DNA from: Parastagonospora avenae f. sp. tritici 18332-5
Taxonomy: Eukaryota > Ascomycota > Dothideomycetes > Pleosporales > Phaeosphaeriaceae
Length of the DNA stretch: 64,000 nt
NCBI GenBank assembly: GCA_022559985.1
Contig: JAFJTR010000022.1
Span: 124,001-188,000 of the forward strand
Direction: 5' to 3'
Shown: positions 55,602-64,000 of the stretch, one piece after another
How the letters are laid out: every line of letters starts with the position of its first letter
How positions within the stretch are numbered: the stretch's first letter is position 1
Notes under the pieces: model-generated
Databases searched by the model: none
The model's input: the letters and a program-made list of their open reading frames with translations, nothing else
Told to the model about the DNA's origin: nothing
Made by a program: the position numbers and the translations under genes

Positions 55602-56640
55602 TCACCAGGTTAAATTCCTCGCGATTGTCTCCTGACATGTGGCGCGAGGAGCCTTGTGCTCTGATGAAGAGGCACTGATTGGAGTTGCAAATCCGAGAGC
55701 GAGAAGATGTGATGCGCTCATGGCGACGCCAGTTGAGTCGACGCGGATCTTCATGCCCCGTCTAACACCTTCAGTGTTCATAATGATAGTGACACCATCA
55801 CCATTCTTGTTATCCATGATGAACGGGAGAACGTAAGGAAGGTATCGAAGTCGGTTAGCTACTGCACCATCAATGGCGGATGTACCTGCAGCTGGCTGTG
55901 AATTGATAGCAACAATCTTCTTGCGTTAGATGGTCGGCTTGGGTAGGGGTACTTCGTCTGGGGTCTCGAAATCGCCGTCTTCCCTGTCTTCATCGTCGCT
56001 AGCGGGGACCACTTTGCGCCTCGCCCATTTCTCGTTGTGTCTAGGCTGAGGCTGTACCTTCCTCTTCGATGGCGCGCGGGTAGCCCTCGAAGCGGTGCGT
56101 CGGACAATAGCGGTGGCTGTAGAAGCGAAGCCAGTGTTGGCAGCGGCGTTGGCAGCGTTGGAAGTAGATGCAGCATTGAAGGCGGCGTTAACAGCGTTGG
56201 AAGTAGATGCGGCTGCGCGAATGGGAGCCAGAGGGGCAGGTGCATTGGCGATGGATGGAGGCGTGTCCAGGAAAATAATGTAGTGCCCTAGATTGTAAGT
56301 AGCAGCAGCAAAGCTGACCGCCTTGCGGGCCTTCTGAATCTTACCCCAAACCTGAACGAATCTCCACTTGAGTATGCTGCCATTGCTGCTGCGAGTTTAC
56401 AGGATTCCGCTCGATCTAGCTGCTCAACAACCTTGTTGCGAAAGTCTGACACACTGTCGTACGTGGCTCTGATCGTGACAAACGGTGCTATGATTCCGAG
56501 GTGGGGGTTTGCGTAAGTTGACGTGACTGTAGTAAGGTGAGATTGTGGACGATGAAGACTAGAGGCGATACATACTGAAAGGCCCTGTTCAGCTGATTGG
56601 GCGTGTAGCCTGAGCGGGAGGAGTGAGTTGATAATCTGCA
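55602..56640 (-). CDS. Unresolved coding locus: several protein-like segments in different frames
   Basis: Three minus-strand segments look coding but do not join with canonical splices. (a) 56492-56352: IAPFVTIRATYDSVSDF then RNKVVEQLDRAESCKLAAAM, open to FRFG. (b) about 56370-55926 in another frame: KIQKARKAVSFAAATYNLGHY, then Ala/Ser/Asn-rich sequence with a 13-codon internal repeat (AASTSNA), a basic RRTASRATRAPSKRK part and an acidic end, stop at 55926. (c) about 55895-55602 in a third frame: AVANRLRYLPYVLPF, then DGVTIIMNTEGVRRGMKIRV, stop at 55602. Either introns with weak signals or frameshifts separate them. No start codon is assigned and no family is recognised. It may be a real multi-exon gene or a decaying one. 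Confidence 0.4.
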
Positions 56641-57164
56641 AGGTGGTGAGAACGTGTATGGGATGAAACTGGTAATGGGGGACCGCGCTCGGTACGAATT
56701 AATGCGCACTCTTCGCAAATTGACGTGCAAGAGAAGGTGGGAGAGGTGTTGGTGGCAGTGGTGGTCGGCGAAAGATGAAAATGTGTCTAAAGTTTCGATG
56801 AGATCTTCAGGCACATTAGGCAATCATGTCGAATTTTTGCTTGTTCTAAGCGACTTTCCAACAGATATAGCTATCATGGTCTATCTAACATCAGGCCACA
56901 TCAAGATTTGTTCGATGTATTCCATCTTTTTACAGCTGCAATTGGAGACCTTTTCTATAAGTTGCAGGCGGTAGCTTTGCAACACCGGCTCACTAAAATG
57001 ATGAGCGTAGGGAGAAAACTAAAAGATCAGAGAGCTCCATTGTAAGTATCTGTATCTACTTCCTGGCGCGACTGAAGCCTCACAGAACAGCCATACCATA
57101 GCAACTAGCTTTCAGTAACCATAGGCTACACCTACCATTCTGTGAACGACATGCCGACATGCTC
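56641..57164. other. Intergenic region
   Basis: About 525 bp. A minus-strand frame from an ATG at 56823 could contain upstream exon(s) of the unresolved locus, but splices do not stay in phase. Otherwise nothing seen. Confidence 0.35.
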
Positions 57165-58091
57165 TCAGAACCCATTCTTGACCCAAGACTTAGTGACTTC
57201 TATCCACTTCTCCAACCCGCCTACTACGCCTTCATAGCTCTTCCCCGCATTCACTCGGAATGAGTCCTCATCGAGTTCATGCTGGTTAGGATAGAACCTC
57301 AGATTTGGCGCATACCAGCTCGTTTTGTTCCTCCTGCTTCGAAGACCAGCCCCAATCTTAAGTAGCTCGTGGACGGCTACAGGGTCCGGGTTCAGATAAC
57401 TCACATCGATGTTCCGAAGTGCTTTCAGTAGCACAATACCTTGGTTAATGAATCCGCGTGACTCGGGCCCGAGATGATAGGAAGCATGCCAGGTAAACGA
57501 GTTGAGGACATACTTGACTTCTATGCCTGGATGCTGGCGGCAGAACCTTGCGATGCGGGCGTAAGCATCGAGATGATGATTTTCAAGGAAGTACTGGTGA
57601 TGCATAGAGTATGGCGTTGCTAGCGCCTTGATATGTAGCTCGATGCGCGTGATCCGATCGAAACTGGCAGGCGGACAAAGGCTTTCGAGCGTCAGAAGCT
57701 GCTTTTCTGGCTCTAGTTCGGCGCGTTCGACCTGTTCGAAGACGAGCGTATTGAATTTGTATTCAAAGAATGCTGTCTCTTGATAAGTTTCGCGAGAGAC
57801 ATGTCTCAACTTGTTGAATTCAGGCAATGAGATCATGTTCCCAGTCTGGCGCCAATAAAAATGTCTGTTCTCAGGGTTGGGGGGAGCGTTGAACTTGAGC
57901 TGACCAGAATCTGTCGTAAGCACACATTCATAGATCTGATTGCGGATCTCAGGTGGAAGGCGAAGGAGTCCAAAGCTTGGTGTTGGGTTAACCGTGGCTG
58001 GTCCAGATTCAGGATTGGGCGAAGTATTTGGACGACGTTTCTTCGGTGCCGAGCTCGTCAGATCATCTTCGGGTGACTTCCGTTCCGCCAT
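57165..58091 (-). CDS. 2EXR-like / F-box-related protein
   Basis: 308 aa, single exon, starting at the ATG at 58091; the frame opens further upstream only with a TTG. The conserved motif FGLLRLPPEIRNQIYECVL lies near residue 40-60, typical of a family greatly expanded in Dothideomycetes and related to the F-box fold. A cysteine-poor helical body follows, with RHVSRETYQETAFFEYKFNT, as in other family members. The N-terminus has a basic KKRRPNTSP stretch. Function unknown. A second relative lies at 61846-62424. Confidence 0.8.
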   Translation of the reverse strand: MAERKSPEDDLTSSAPKKRRPNTSPNPESGPATVNPTPSFGLLRLPPEIRNQIYECVLTTDSGQLKFNAPPNPENRHFYWRQTGNMISLPEFNKLRHVSRETYQETAFFEYKFNTLVFEQVERAELEPEKQLLTLESLCPPASFDRITRIELHIKALATPYSMHHQYFLENHHLDAYARIARFCRQHPGIEVKYVLNSFTWHASYHLGPESRGFINQGIVLLKALRNIDVSYLNPDPVAVHELLKIGAGLRSRRNKTSWYAPNLRFYPNQHELDEDSFRVNAGKSYEGVVGGLEKWIEVTKSWVKNGF

Positions 58092-58927
58092 GTTTGTCCC
58101 TGATGGGCTTAAGCAAGGGAGGGCTGCCTCATTCTTGTACGAAGAGGGACATGAGAGACATGTTTGCCTAGACAAAGAGAGGAGTTACCATAGAATGCTA
58201 ATAGTTTCGAAAGTTTGGTAGATGACTCTGCCTAGTTCTGTTTGGGTCCCAAGATAAGAGACATGTCTCTTAGATATCATGGGCGGTAACATGTTCCAGT
58301 TTGCATGTCGCCCAAGGATGACTTAGCTGTTCAGGATACAGCACGCTAACGTGGAAGGCTAAAGGCTTTGTGCACATTTGATACGACTTCCAACGAGCAA
58401 TGTTCATTCGGGCAAGGCGAAAAGTCCAGTAAGCTGTGCGTGCGTGATTAATCGTGAGTCGTGACAGGAATTGCAGATCGCGTGCTCGTGAAGTCTTCCC
58501 CGACCTCGCGTCGCTACTACCCATTTAAACCACATTCGCTTAGCGCACTTGACGTCACCTGCAAGATCACAATAAAACATGGCTCTGTAGCGACAATCAC
58601 TTCCATCTGGGCTAACTTCGGATGCGGGACCCACTTTCGGTAGAGACATCAAAGGTTTTCCGAAGCTTCACCGTCTGCACTTTTCTGCATCAAGCCGATA
58701 TGGACGCTTGTATCCGCTCTCCCCTCACCGCCAAGACGAAATGCGGAGAACGGTTCAACATCGCGGCGCCGTTTCTGTGGAGGGCTCGTTACGAGGACTA
58801 TACGGAACTGCATTTATTGCCGAATGACGATGATCGATCGTGAGATGCAGGCAAGATTTCTGGAAGTATTTAGCTTCGCTTGAGTCCGGATGTTGCGGGA
58901 AACTGTGCCAGCAAGTTCTTGGGCAAG
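58092..58927. promoter_or_regulatory. Divergent intergenic region with an 18-bp palindrome
   Basis: About 835 bp between a 2EXR-like gene and the beta-glucosidase. It contains TAAGAGACATGTCTCTTA (58255-58272), a perfect palindrome. No coding frame with content was seen. Confidence 0.5.
58255..58272. repeat. Perfect 18-bp palindrome
   Basis: TAAGAGACATGTCTCTTA. Its core GAGACATGTCTC recurs at 57796-57807 inside the neighbouring gene, and a half-matching AGAGACATG is at about 58148. Confidence 0.7.
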
Positions 58928-61329
58928 ATGAGGTATTCTAGTGCTCTTGCGGTGAGCGTTGCTCTACTACCGAACCCGGTCGTTTCTCAAGGATACACAA
59001 ATCAGTCAGAGGTTCCTCTATATGGACAGAGTCCTCCGGTATATCCTAGCCGTAAGCTTGAAAGACCCTTCAAGCCTTCTGATACTGACATCGTGTAGCT
59101 GTTGGCAACGGAACGACTTCATCTGCTTGGACATCAGCATATGCCCGTGCTAGGGATGTCGTAGCTCAATTGACACTGGAAGAGAAATCCAACCTCACAC
59201 ACGGAGTTTCCGGGCCATGTGTAGGCCAAACAGGTGCTGTGCCTCGCCTTCAAATCCCGGAGCTCTGCTTTGCAGACGCACCAGCCGGTGTGCGAGGACA
59301 AGAGTTCGTCTCAGCTTTCCCTGCCGGCATTCATCTTGGAGCAACCTTCGACAGAGGGCTTATGCTCAAGTATGGCCAGGCTCTTGGAAAAGAGTATAGG
59401 GGAAAAGGAATCCACGTCGCCCTAGGCCCATTCATCGGTCCCATTGGAAGGGTAGTAAGAGGTGGCCGGAACTGGGAGGGCCTTGGATCTGATCCATACC
59501 TAAATGGCATCGGAGGCGGTGCCATCACTAAGGGCATCCAAGAGCAGGGTGTGATTGCTACACCCAAGGTAAGGGACGGCCGCAAGACGCGATCTAGCGG
59601 AAGCTGACGACTTCCATAGCATTGGCTTGCTCAGGAGCAAGAATATAGGCGCCGCCCTGGCGAGGAAGGCGAGGCCGTGTCCTCCAACGTGGATGACCGC
59701 ACATTGCACGAGCTCTATGCCTGGCCATTCGGCGACGCATTGAAAATTGGAAATGCCGGGGCATTAATGTGTAGCTATCAGCGTCTTAATAACTCGTACG
59801 GATGCCAGAACAGTAAGATTCTAAACGGTGTCTTGAAGGAAGAGATGGGATTCGAGGGCTTTGTGGTTTCCGATTGGGATGCCCAGCATGCTGGCGTTGC
59901 GTCAGCTAATGCAGGACTCGACGTTGTTATGCCTGTTCCTAAGTTCTGGGGAGGCAATCTGACCGACGCTGTCAACAACGGATCTGTCACGACCGAGAGG
60001 CTGGACGACATGAACGCAAGACTCCTTGCAGCTTGGTTCTACCTTAACCAGGATGATGGCTTCCCCGAGAACGCGGTATACCCATACAATGTCAAGCACG
60101 AGATTGTTGACGTACGCGAGGACCATGGGTCCCTCATCCGGGAAATTGGGGGTGCGGGAACTGTCCTGGTGAAGAACGTCAACAATACCTTGCCGCTTAA
60201 ACATCCTCGCTTCTTGAACATCTACGGCTATGATGCGGAAGTCAAGGCTCAACCTTGGAACAACAACGCCCGCTTCGGTGGTGGCTACGAAGAGAACTTC
60301 GGCTGGAGCACACTTAACGGCACCCTGATCACTGCAGGTGGATCAGGTTCAAGCACGCCTCCATACGTGATTAGTCCCTTCAAGGCGATTCAGGACCGTA
60401 TCATCGCTGACCGTGGCACGCTTCGATGGGACTTCTTCGGTATCAACCCCACGGTCTATGCCAACGCTGAGGCCTGCCTGGTATTCATCAACACCTACGC
60501 ATCCGAGAGCTTCGATCGCACATCACTAACCGATGAGTTCAGCGACACTCTCGTCAACAACGTGGCCACAAACTGCTCCAACACTATCGTCGTCATCCAC
60601 TCTGCTGGGGTCCGCACCGTTGACGCATGGATCGACCACCCCAACGTCACTGCTGTTCTCTTCGCCGGTGTTCCTGGCCAGGAAAGTGGACACGCGATCG
60701 CTGACGTCCTGTACGGTGACTTGAACCCGTCAGGTCGCTTGCCATATACCGTCGCGCGCAAAGAGTCGGACTACGGCCACTTGTTGAACTCAACTTTCGA
60801 GCCAGAGATTCCTGCTTTCTTGCAGTCCAACTTCACTGAAGGGCTGTACATCGACTACCGCCATTTCGACGCGCAGAACATTACGCCGCAGTACGAGTTC
60901 GGATACGGCCTTTCTTACACAACGTTCAGCTATGCCGACTTGACGGTTGAACCTACTTCGAACGCCAGTCTCTCGGCCTACCCATCGCCCTCGGTACCGA
61001 TTGTCCAGGGAGGCCATCCCGAGCTGTGGGAGACTGTGTACCGTGCAACTGTCAACATTACCAACACTGGCAAAGTGGCTGGACACGAGGTAGCCCAGCT
61101 GTACCTCGGTGTTCCCAACTCGCCTAAGAAGCAGTTGAGAGGCTTCGAGCGCGTTGGCCTCTTGCAGCCTGGTGAGAGCGTGGAAGTAGAATTCTTGCTG
61201 CACAGGCGCGACTTGAGTATCTGGAATGTCGTTACTCAGAACTGGGAGCTTCAGAAGGGTACATATCCGGTCTGGCTCGGAGCTAGTAGCCGTGATATCA
61301 GGCAGGAAAGTGAAATTGTTGTGCAGTGA
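58928..61329 (+). CDS. Secreted beta-glucosidase, glycoside hydrolase family 3
   Basis: Releases glucose from cello-oligosaccharides and other beta-glucosides outside the cell. 767 aa in three exons: 58928-59051, 59099-59568 and 59620-61329. A signal peptide is present (SSALAVSVALLPNPVVSQG). The catalytic nucleophile is Asp283 in VVSDWDAQHAG. Other GH3 blocks are PLYGQSPPVYPS, GPFIGPIGRVVRGGRNWEG, TPKHWLAQEQE (over the second splice), GALMCSYQRLNNSYGC and the C-terminal fibronectin III-like domain (VNITNTGKVAGHEVAQLYLG). Many Asn-X-Ser/Thr sequons fit secretion. Length matches fungal GH3 enzymes. Confidence 0.95.
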
Positions 61330-61845
61330 ATTAGCAGAGATGCGTAAGGAAGTGCATAAGCATACCATACCATGCTGTACTGTTAGTAATGCGTAATCTA
61401 ATACGATGCTCATCACGATGTTTCCTCTTCCACGGCGGTCGTAACACGGACCTTTGATCGGCTAGCTCGCGTGTCATGAACTCTCCTTCGCCGTCATTCG
61501 TGGTTTCGGCCCGAGTCTAGTCCTAGCCCACGGCAAACTTTCTGTCTTCCAAGAAAGATGTCGTGATGTCGGTGCACTATTCGAGCTTGTACGTGCTCAT
61601 TTGAGAAAAGTCAGGGATGCTTCGGAAGTCTCTTCAAGTTAGTACGGGGTTGCCAATATTGAGAGGCGTAGAATAGAATGTTTGTACTTGATATTTTGAA
61701 TTCGAAATGGCGAAGAAGCCTTCTGAAGTTGAGATTGTGGTATATACGAATTGAAAGTCTATATTTGCAAATGAGAACAAGATTCGGACAGGCTCATAAC
61801 GTACCGAGAATAAGGAAATCTATAGGACAAACACCGCTTAAAGCG
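61330..61845. other. Convergent 3' intergenic region
   Basis: About 515 bp, AT-rich between 61640 and 61800. No gene or repeat recognised. Confidence 0.45.
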
Positions 61846-62424
61846 CTAGAAGAATACCACAGGATCAGCCTGTAACTCGCTCAGGCCGGGTAGAGAATCA
61901 TGTATAACAGTGAAAAAGCGATCGTGCGTTGCTGGCGGATCGTCTTGCTTGTCCGTTAATGGTGTGAACCGGACTTTGCGCACCAGGTTCTTCGCCTCAG
62001 GGCTAAGGTGCCGTATGAAATCTAGTACAGGTAGATAATTGAAAGCGTAGAAATGGAACTGGTTCTCGGAGAATATGATGGAAAGACATTCGTGATAAAT
62101 GAGGCGGTTGACACGCAGGATGTCGAGCGTCAAGTCCCGGTCTGGGTGTGGCCGGCATTTGCGATTCCACTTCTTGCTGATAACGTTCGTATCGCAGTCG
62201 GTGTAGAGCAGAAATCGTTTGTTGGACGATGGTAAGACATATCGGAAGATCTCTCGTCGTATCTCGGACGGTATGCGCAATAATGGTGGATAGCTGTCCA
62301 AGGCTGAGAGGGTCTCCGGTATTGATATTTGCTTCGAAACCGAATCTCTTGACGGCCTGTCTCTTCGCTGCAGATGTATCTCATCGGTGTATCCTCTGGC
62401 AGTGGGTGTCATCTGATCTGACAT
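61846..62424 (-). CDS. 2EXR-like / F-box-related protein, short
   Basis: 192 aa, single exon. The motif LLRIPSEIRREIFRYVLP (near residue 50-65) is the family hallmark, followed by DLTLDILRVNRLIYHECLSIIF, again typical. It ends soon after VRKVRFTPL and the whole is about 100 residues shorter than its neighbour at 57165-58091, so it may be a truncated copy. Its stop is TAA-type and the frame is clean. Function unknown. Confidence 0.7.
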   Translation of the reverse strand: MSDQMTPTARGYTDEIHLQRRDRPSRDSVSKQISIPETLSALDSYPPLLRIPSEIRREIFRYVLPSSNKRFLLYTDCDTNVISKKWNRKCRPHPDRDLTLDILRVNRLIYHECLSIIFSENQFHFYAFNYLPVLDFIRHLSPEAKNLVRKVRFTPLTDKQDDPPATHDRFFTVIHDSLPGLSELQADPVVFF

Positions 62425-63014
62425 TAAGCATTCATCTCACGAAGTGGGAATGTATCATTTCGGTCACTGACCTTCTTGGCGAAAGTCTTCACCGGCATGG
62501 TTCCAAGAATAACGAGGCGTTCGGAAGATAATCTGGGCACCAGCAAGATGTACGAGGCACTCTAAGACAATGTATGCGTTCTGGCCCCGCTACACGCACA
62601 TGTAAGCGTGCGGGCAGAGGTCACGAGCGCTTATTTCGCTGTTATATGAGTACCACCGAAGGGTACAACGCCAAATGATTAGGCGATGCTAGCTTCCGCG
62701 GTGTGTATGCGAGATCGTCGATTGCTTTGGGTTATGGCGAGGGCGCGACGGGTGTCACCAATGCATGGAAGCGGAATGGAAGGATGACAGAAGGTCGCGG
62801 AGGTGGCAGGTCTTGGCGTCGGGGAAACGTGGTCCCGGGCGCTCCTGCCCTGGCGTGTATTGCCTAGTAATTTTTGTGAGCGCGTCTGCGGGGGACAACA
62901 TCACGGCTGCGCATAGCTCCACGATACCACCACACGACTTCTCGGGGCCATTTCGATTCTTTTGCGATCTCGGTATACTGTACTTGAAGTTCTATCGATT
63001 CCAGCCCAACAACC
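62425..63014. promoter_or_regulatory. Divergent intergenic region upstream of CCT7
   Basis: About 590 bp. A minus-strand ATG at 62498 opens a nine-codon frame (MPVKTFAKK) followed by GTCAGT; joining it in phase to the 2EXR-like gene fails. Nothing else found. Confidence 0.45.
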
Positions 63015-64000
63015 ATGTCGTTCGGCGGCCAAACACCCACTATTGTGGTGCTGCGGGAGGGTAGGTGCCTCGAAGCTCTCCAACATGCATTGTAACTAAC
63101 ATACGCAGGTACCGATCAGTCACAAGGACGCGGTCAGGTGATATCGAACATAAATGCCTGTCTCGCAGTGCAGTCGACCATCAAGGGCACGCTAGGCCCC
63201 TACGGTGGTGACCTTCTGATGGTAGACGAGAACGGCAGGCAGACTATAACAAACGATGGCGCCACAGTCATGAAGGTAGCTATGTCCTTCATAGATGGCA
63301 AGCGCTATTGCTAATCTAATCCAGCTTCTCGACATCGTTCACCCCGCCGCCCGCATCCTCACCGATATCGCCCGTTCGCAAGACGCCGAGGTTGGCGATG
63401 GCACGACATCCGTGGTCGTGCTTGCTGGAGAGATCTTGAAGGAGATCAAGGACTTCGTTGAGCAGGGTGTCAGCAGTCAGACTATTATCAAGGGTCTACG
63501 GAGAGCGTCGAACCTTGCGGTGAACAAGATCATGGAGATTGCGGTTGACACAGCGGAGGGCAACCAGAGGGACACACTTCAGAAGCTCGCAGCGACAGCC
63601 ATGAGCAGCAAGCTGATTCACCGAAACTCCAAGTTCTTCACCAAGATGGTTGTCGATGCAGTGCTGTCATTGGACCAGGACGAGCTGAACGAGAGGCTCA
63701 TTGGCGTAAAGAAGATCACTGGTGGCGCGCTGCAGGACTCACTTTTCGTCAACGGTGTTGCCTTCAAGAAGACCTTCTCCTACGCCGGTTTCGAGCAGCA
63801 GCCCAAGTCGTTCAAGAATCCCAAGATCGTATGCCTTAACGTCGAACTCGAGCTCAAGAGCGAAAAGGACAACGCCGAAGTCCGAGTCGAACAAGTATCC
63901 GAATACCAAGCGATTGTAGACGCGGAGTGGCAGATCATCTACAACAAGATGGAGGCACTATACAAGACTGGCGCAAAGATTGTGCTAAGCAAGCTGCCGA
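63015..64000 (+). CDS. CCT7: Chaperonin CCT/TRiC subunit eta, N-terminal part (cut by window edge)
   Basis: Subunit of the cytosolic ring chaperonin that folds actin and tubulin. Exons are 63015-63060, 63109-63275 and 63325 off the right edge. It starts MSFGGQTPTIVVLREG (CCT7-like), then GQVISNINACLAVQSTIKGTLGP, the ATP-site TLGPYGGDLLM and TNDGATVMK, then GDGTTSVVVLAGE near residue 95. The later block LIHRNSKFFTKMVVDAVLSL is eta-specific. Introns are GTAGGT..CAG and GTAGCT..CAG. The C-terminal two fifths lie outside the window. Confidence 0.95.

Noticed and set aside
58092..58175. 28-residue N-terminal extension of the 2EXR-like protein
   Set aside because: The frame opens with TTG; the first in-frame ATG is at 58091.

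Overview
The window is nuclear DNA of a filamentous ascomycete (Pezizomycotina). Genes are dense and sit on both strands. Introns are short (about 40-200 nt), mostly GT..AG, often with a CTAAC or CTGAC branch sequence. Most genes are single-copy ascomycete housekeeping genes. Two 2EXR-like proteins with an RLPPEIRxxIY-type motif, a secreted GH3 beta-glucosidase and an ENA-type sodium pump fit a Dothideomycete, possibly of the Capnodiales/Mycosphaerellales. That placement is inference only. I saw no CRISPR array, rRNA or tRNA gene, intact transposon or virus.

Layout. 0-6.8 kb: POL2 (DNA polymerase epsilon, 5' part, running off the left edge), COX20, a fungal unknown, a PARG-type macrodomain protein and SmD1. 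7.5-18.6 kb: a protein kinase, MTQ2 methyltransferase, the SDH assembly factor SDHAF3/Sdh7, a cysteine-rich protein ending in a CaaX-like motif, PKR1, an AMSH-type JAMM deubiquitinase, an AMMECR1 protein, ribosomal protein eL29 (four tiny exons) and a fungal unknown. 20-28 kb: an MFS transporter of the anion:cation symporter type with two odd 3' splice sites, a large probably mitochondrial protein, and a Pro/Gln/Ser-rich protein. 28.7-42 kb: SRO7/Lgl, eIF3k, HPC2, a basic nuclear-type protein, a UQCC2/CBP6-like factor and a BSD2/NDFIP protein. 42.8-49.9 kb: two secreted PEBP-like proteins around ADE12, an F-box-like protein and an omega-class GST. 49.8-55 kb: a long promoter and the ENA P-type ATPase. 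55-64 kb: an unresolved minus-strand coding locus, two 2EXR-like proteins around the beta-glucosidase, and the 5' part of CCT7.

The genes do not form one pathway. Shared themes are mitochondrial complex assembly (COX20, SDHAF3, CBP6-like), ER and membrane-protein quality control (PKR1, BSD2, AMSH), DNA and chromatin (POL2, PARG, HPC2) and translation (eL29, eIF3k, MTQ2). Exon borders come from reading splice signals, reading frame and family conservation by eye, without transcript data.

The points most worth checking are two GT..TG introns in the MFS gene, six PacC-type GCCAAG cores within about 620 bp upstream of the ENA gene, the overlooked multi-frame locus at 55.6-56.6 kb, the pair of secreted PEBP-like genes, an N-terminal PIP-box-like motif on the PARG protein and the CaaX end of the small Cys-rich protein. 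None of these amounts to a demonstrated new system.
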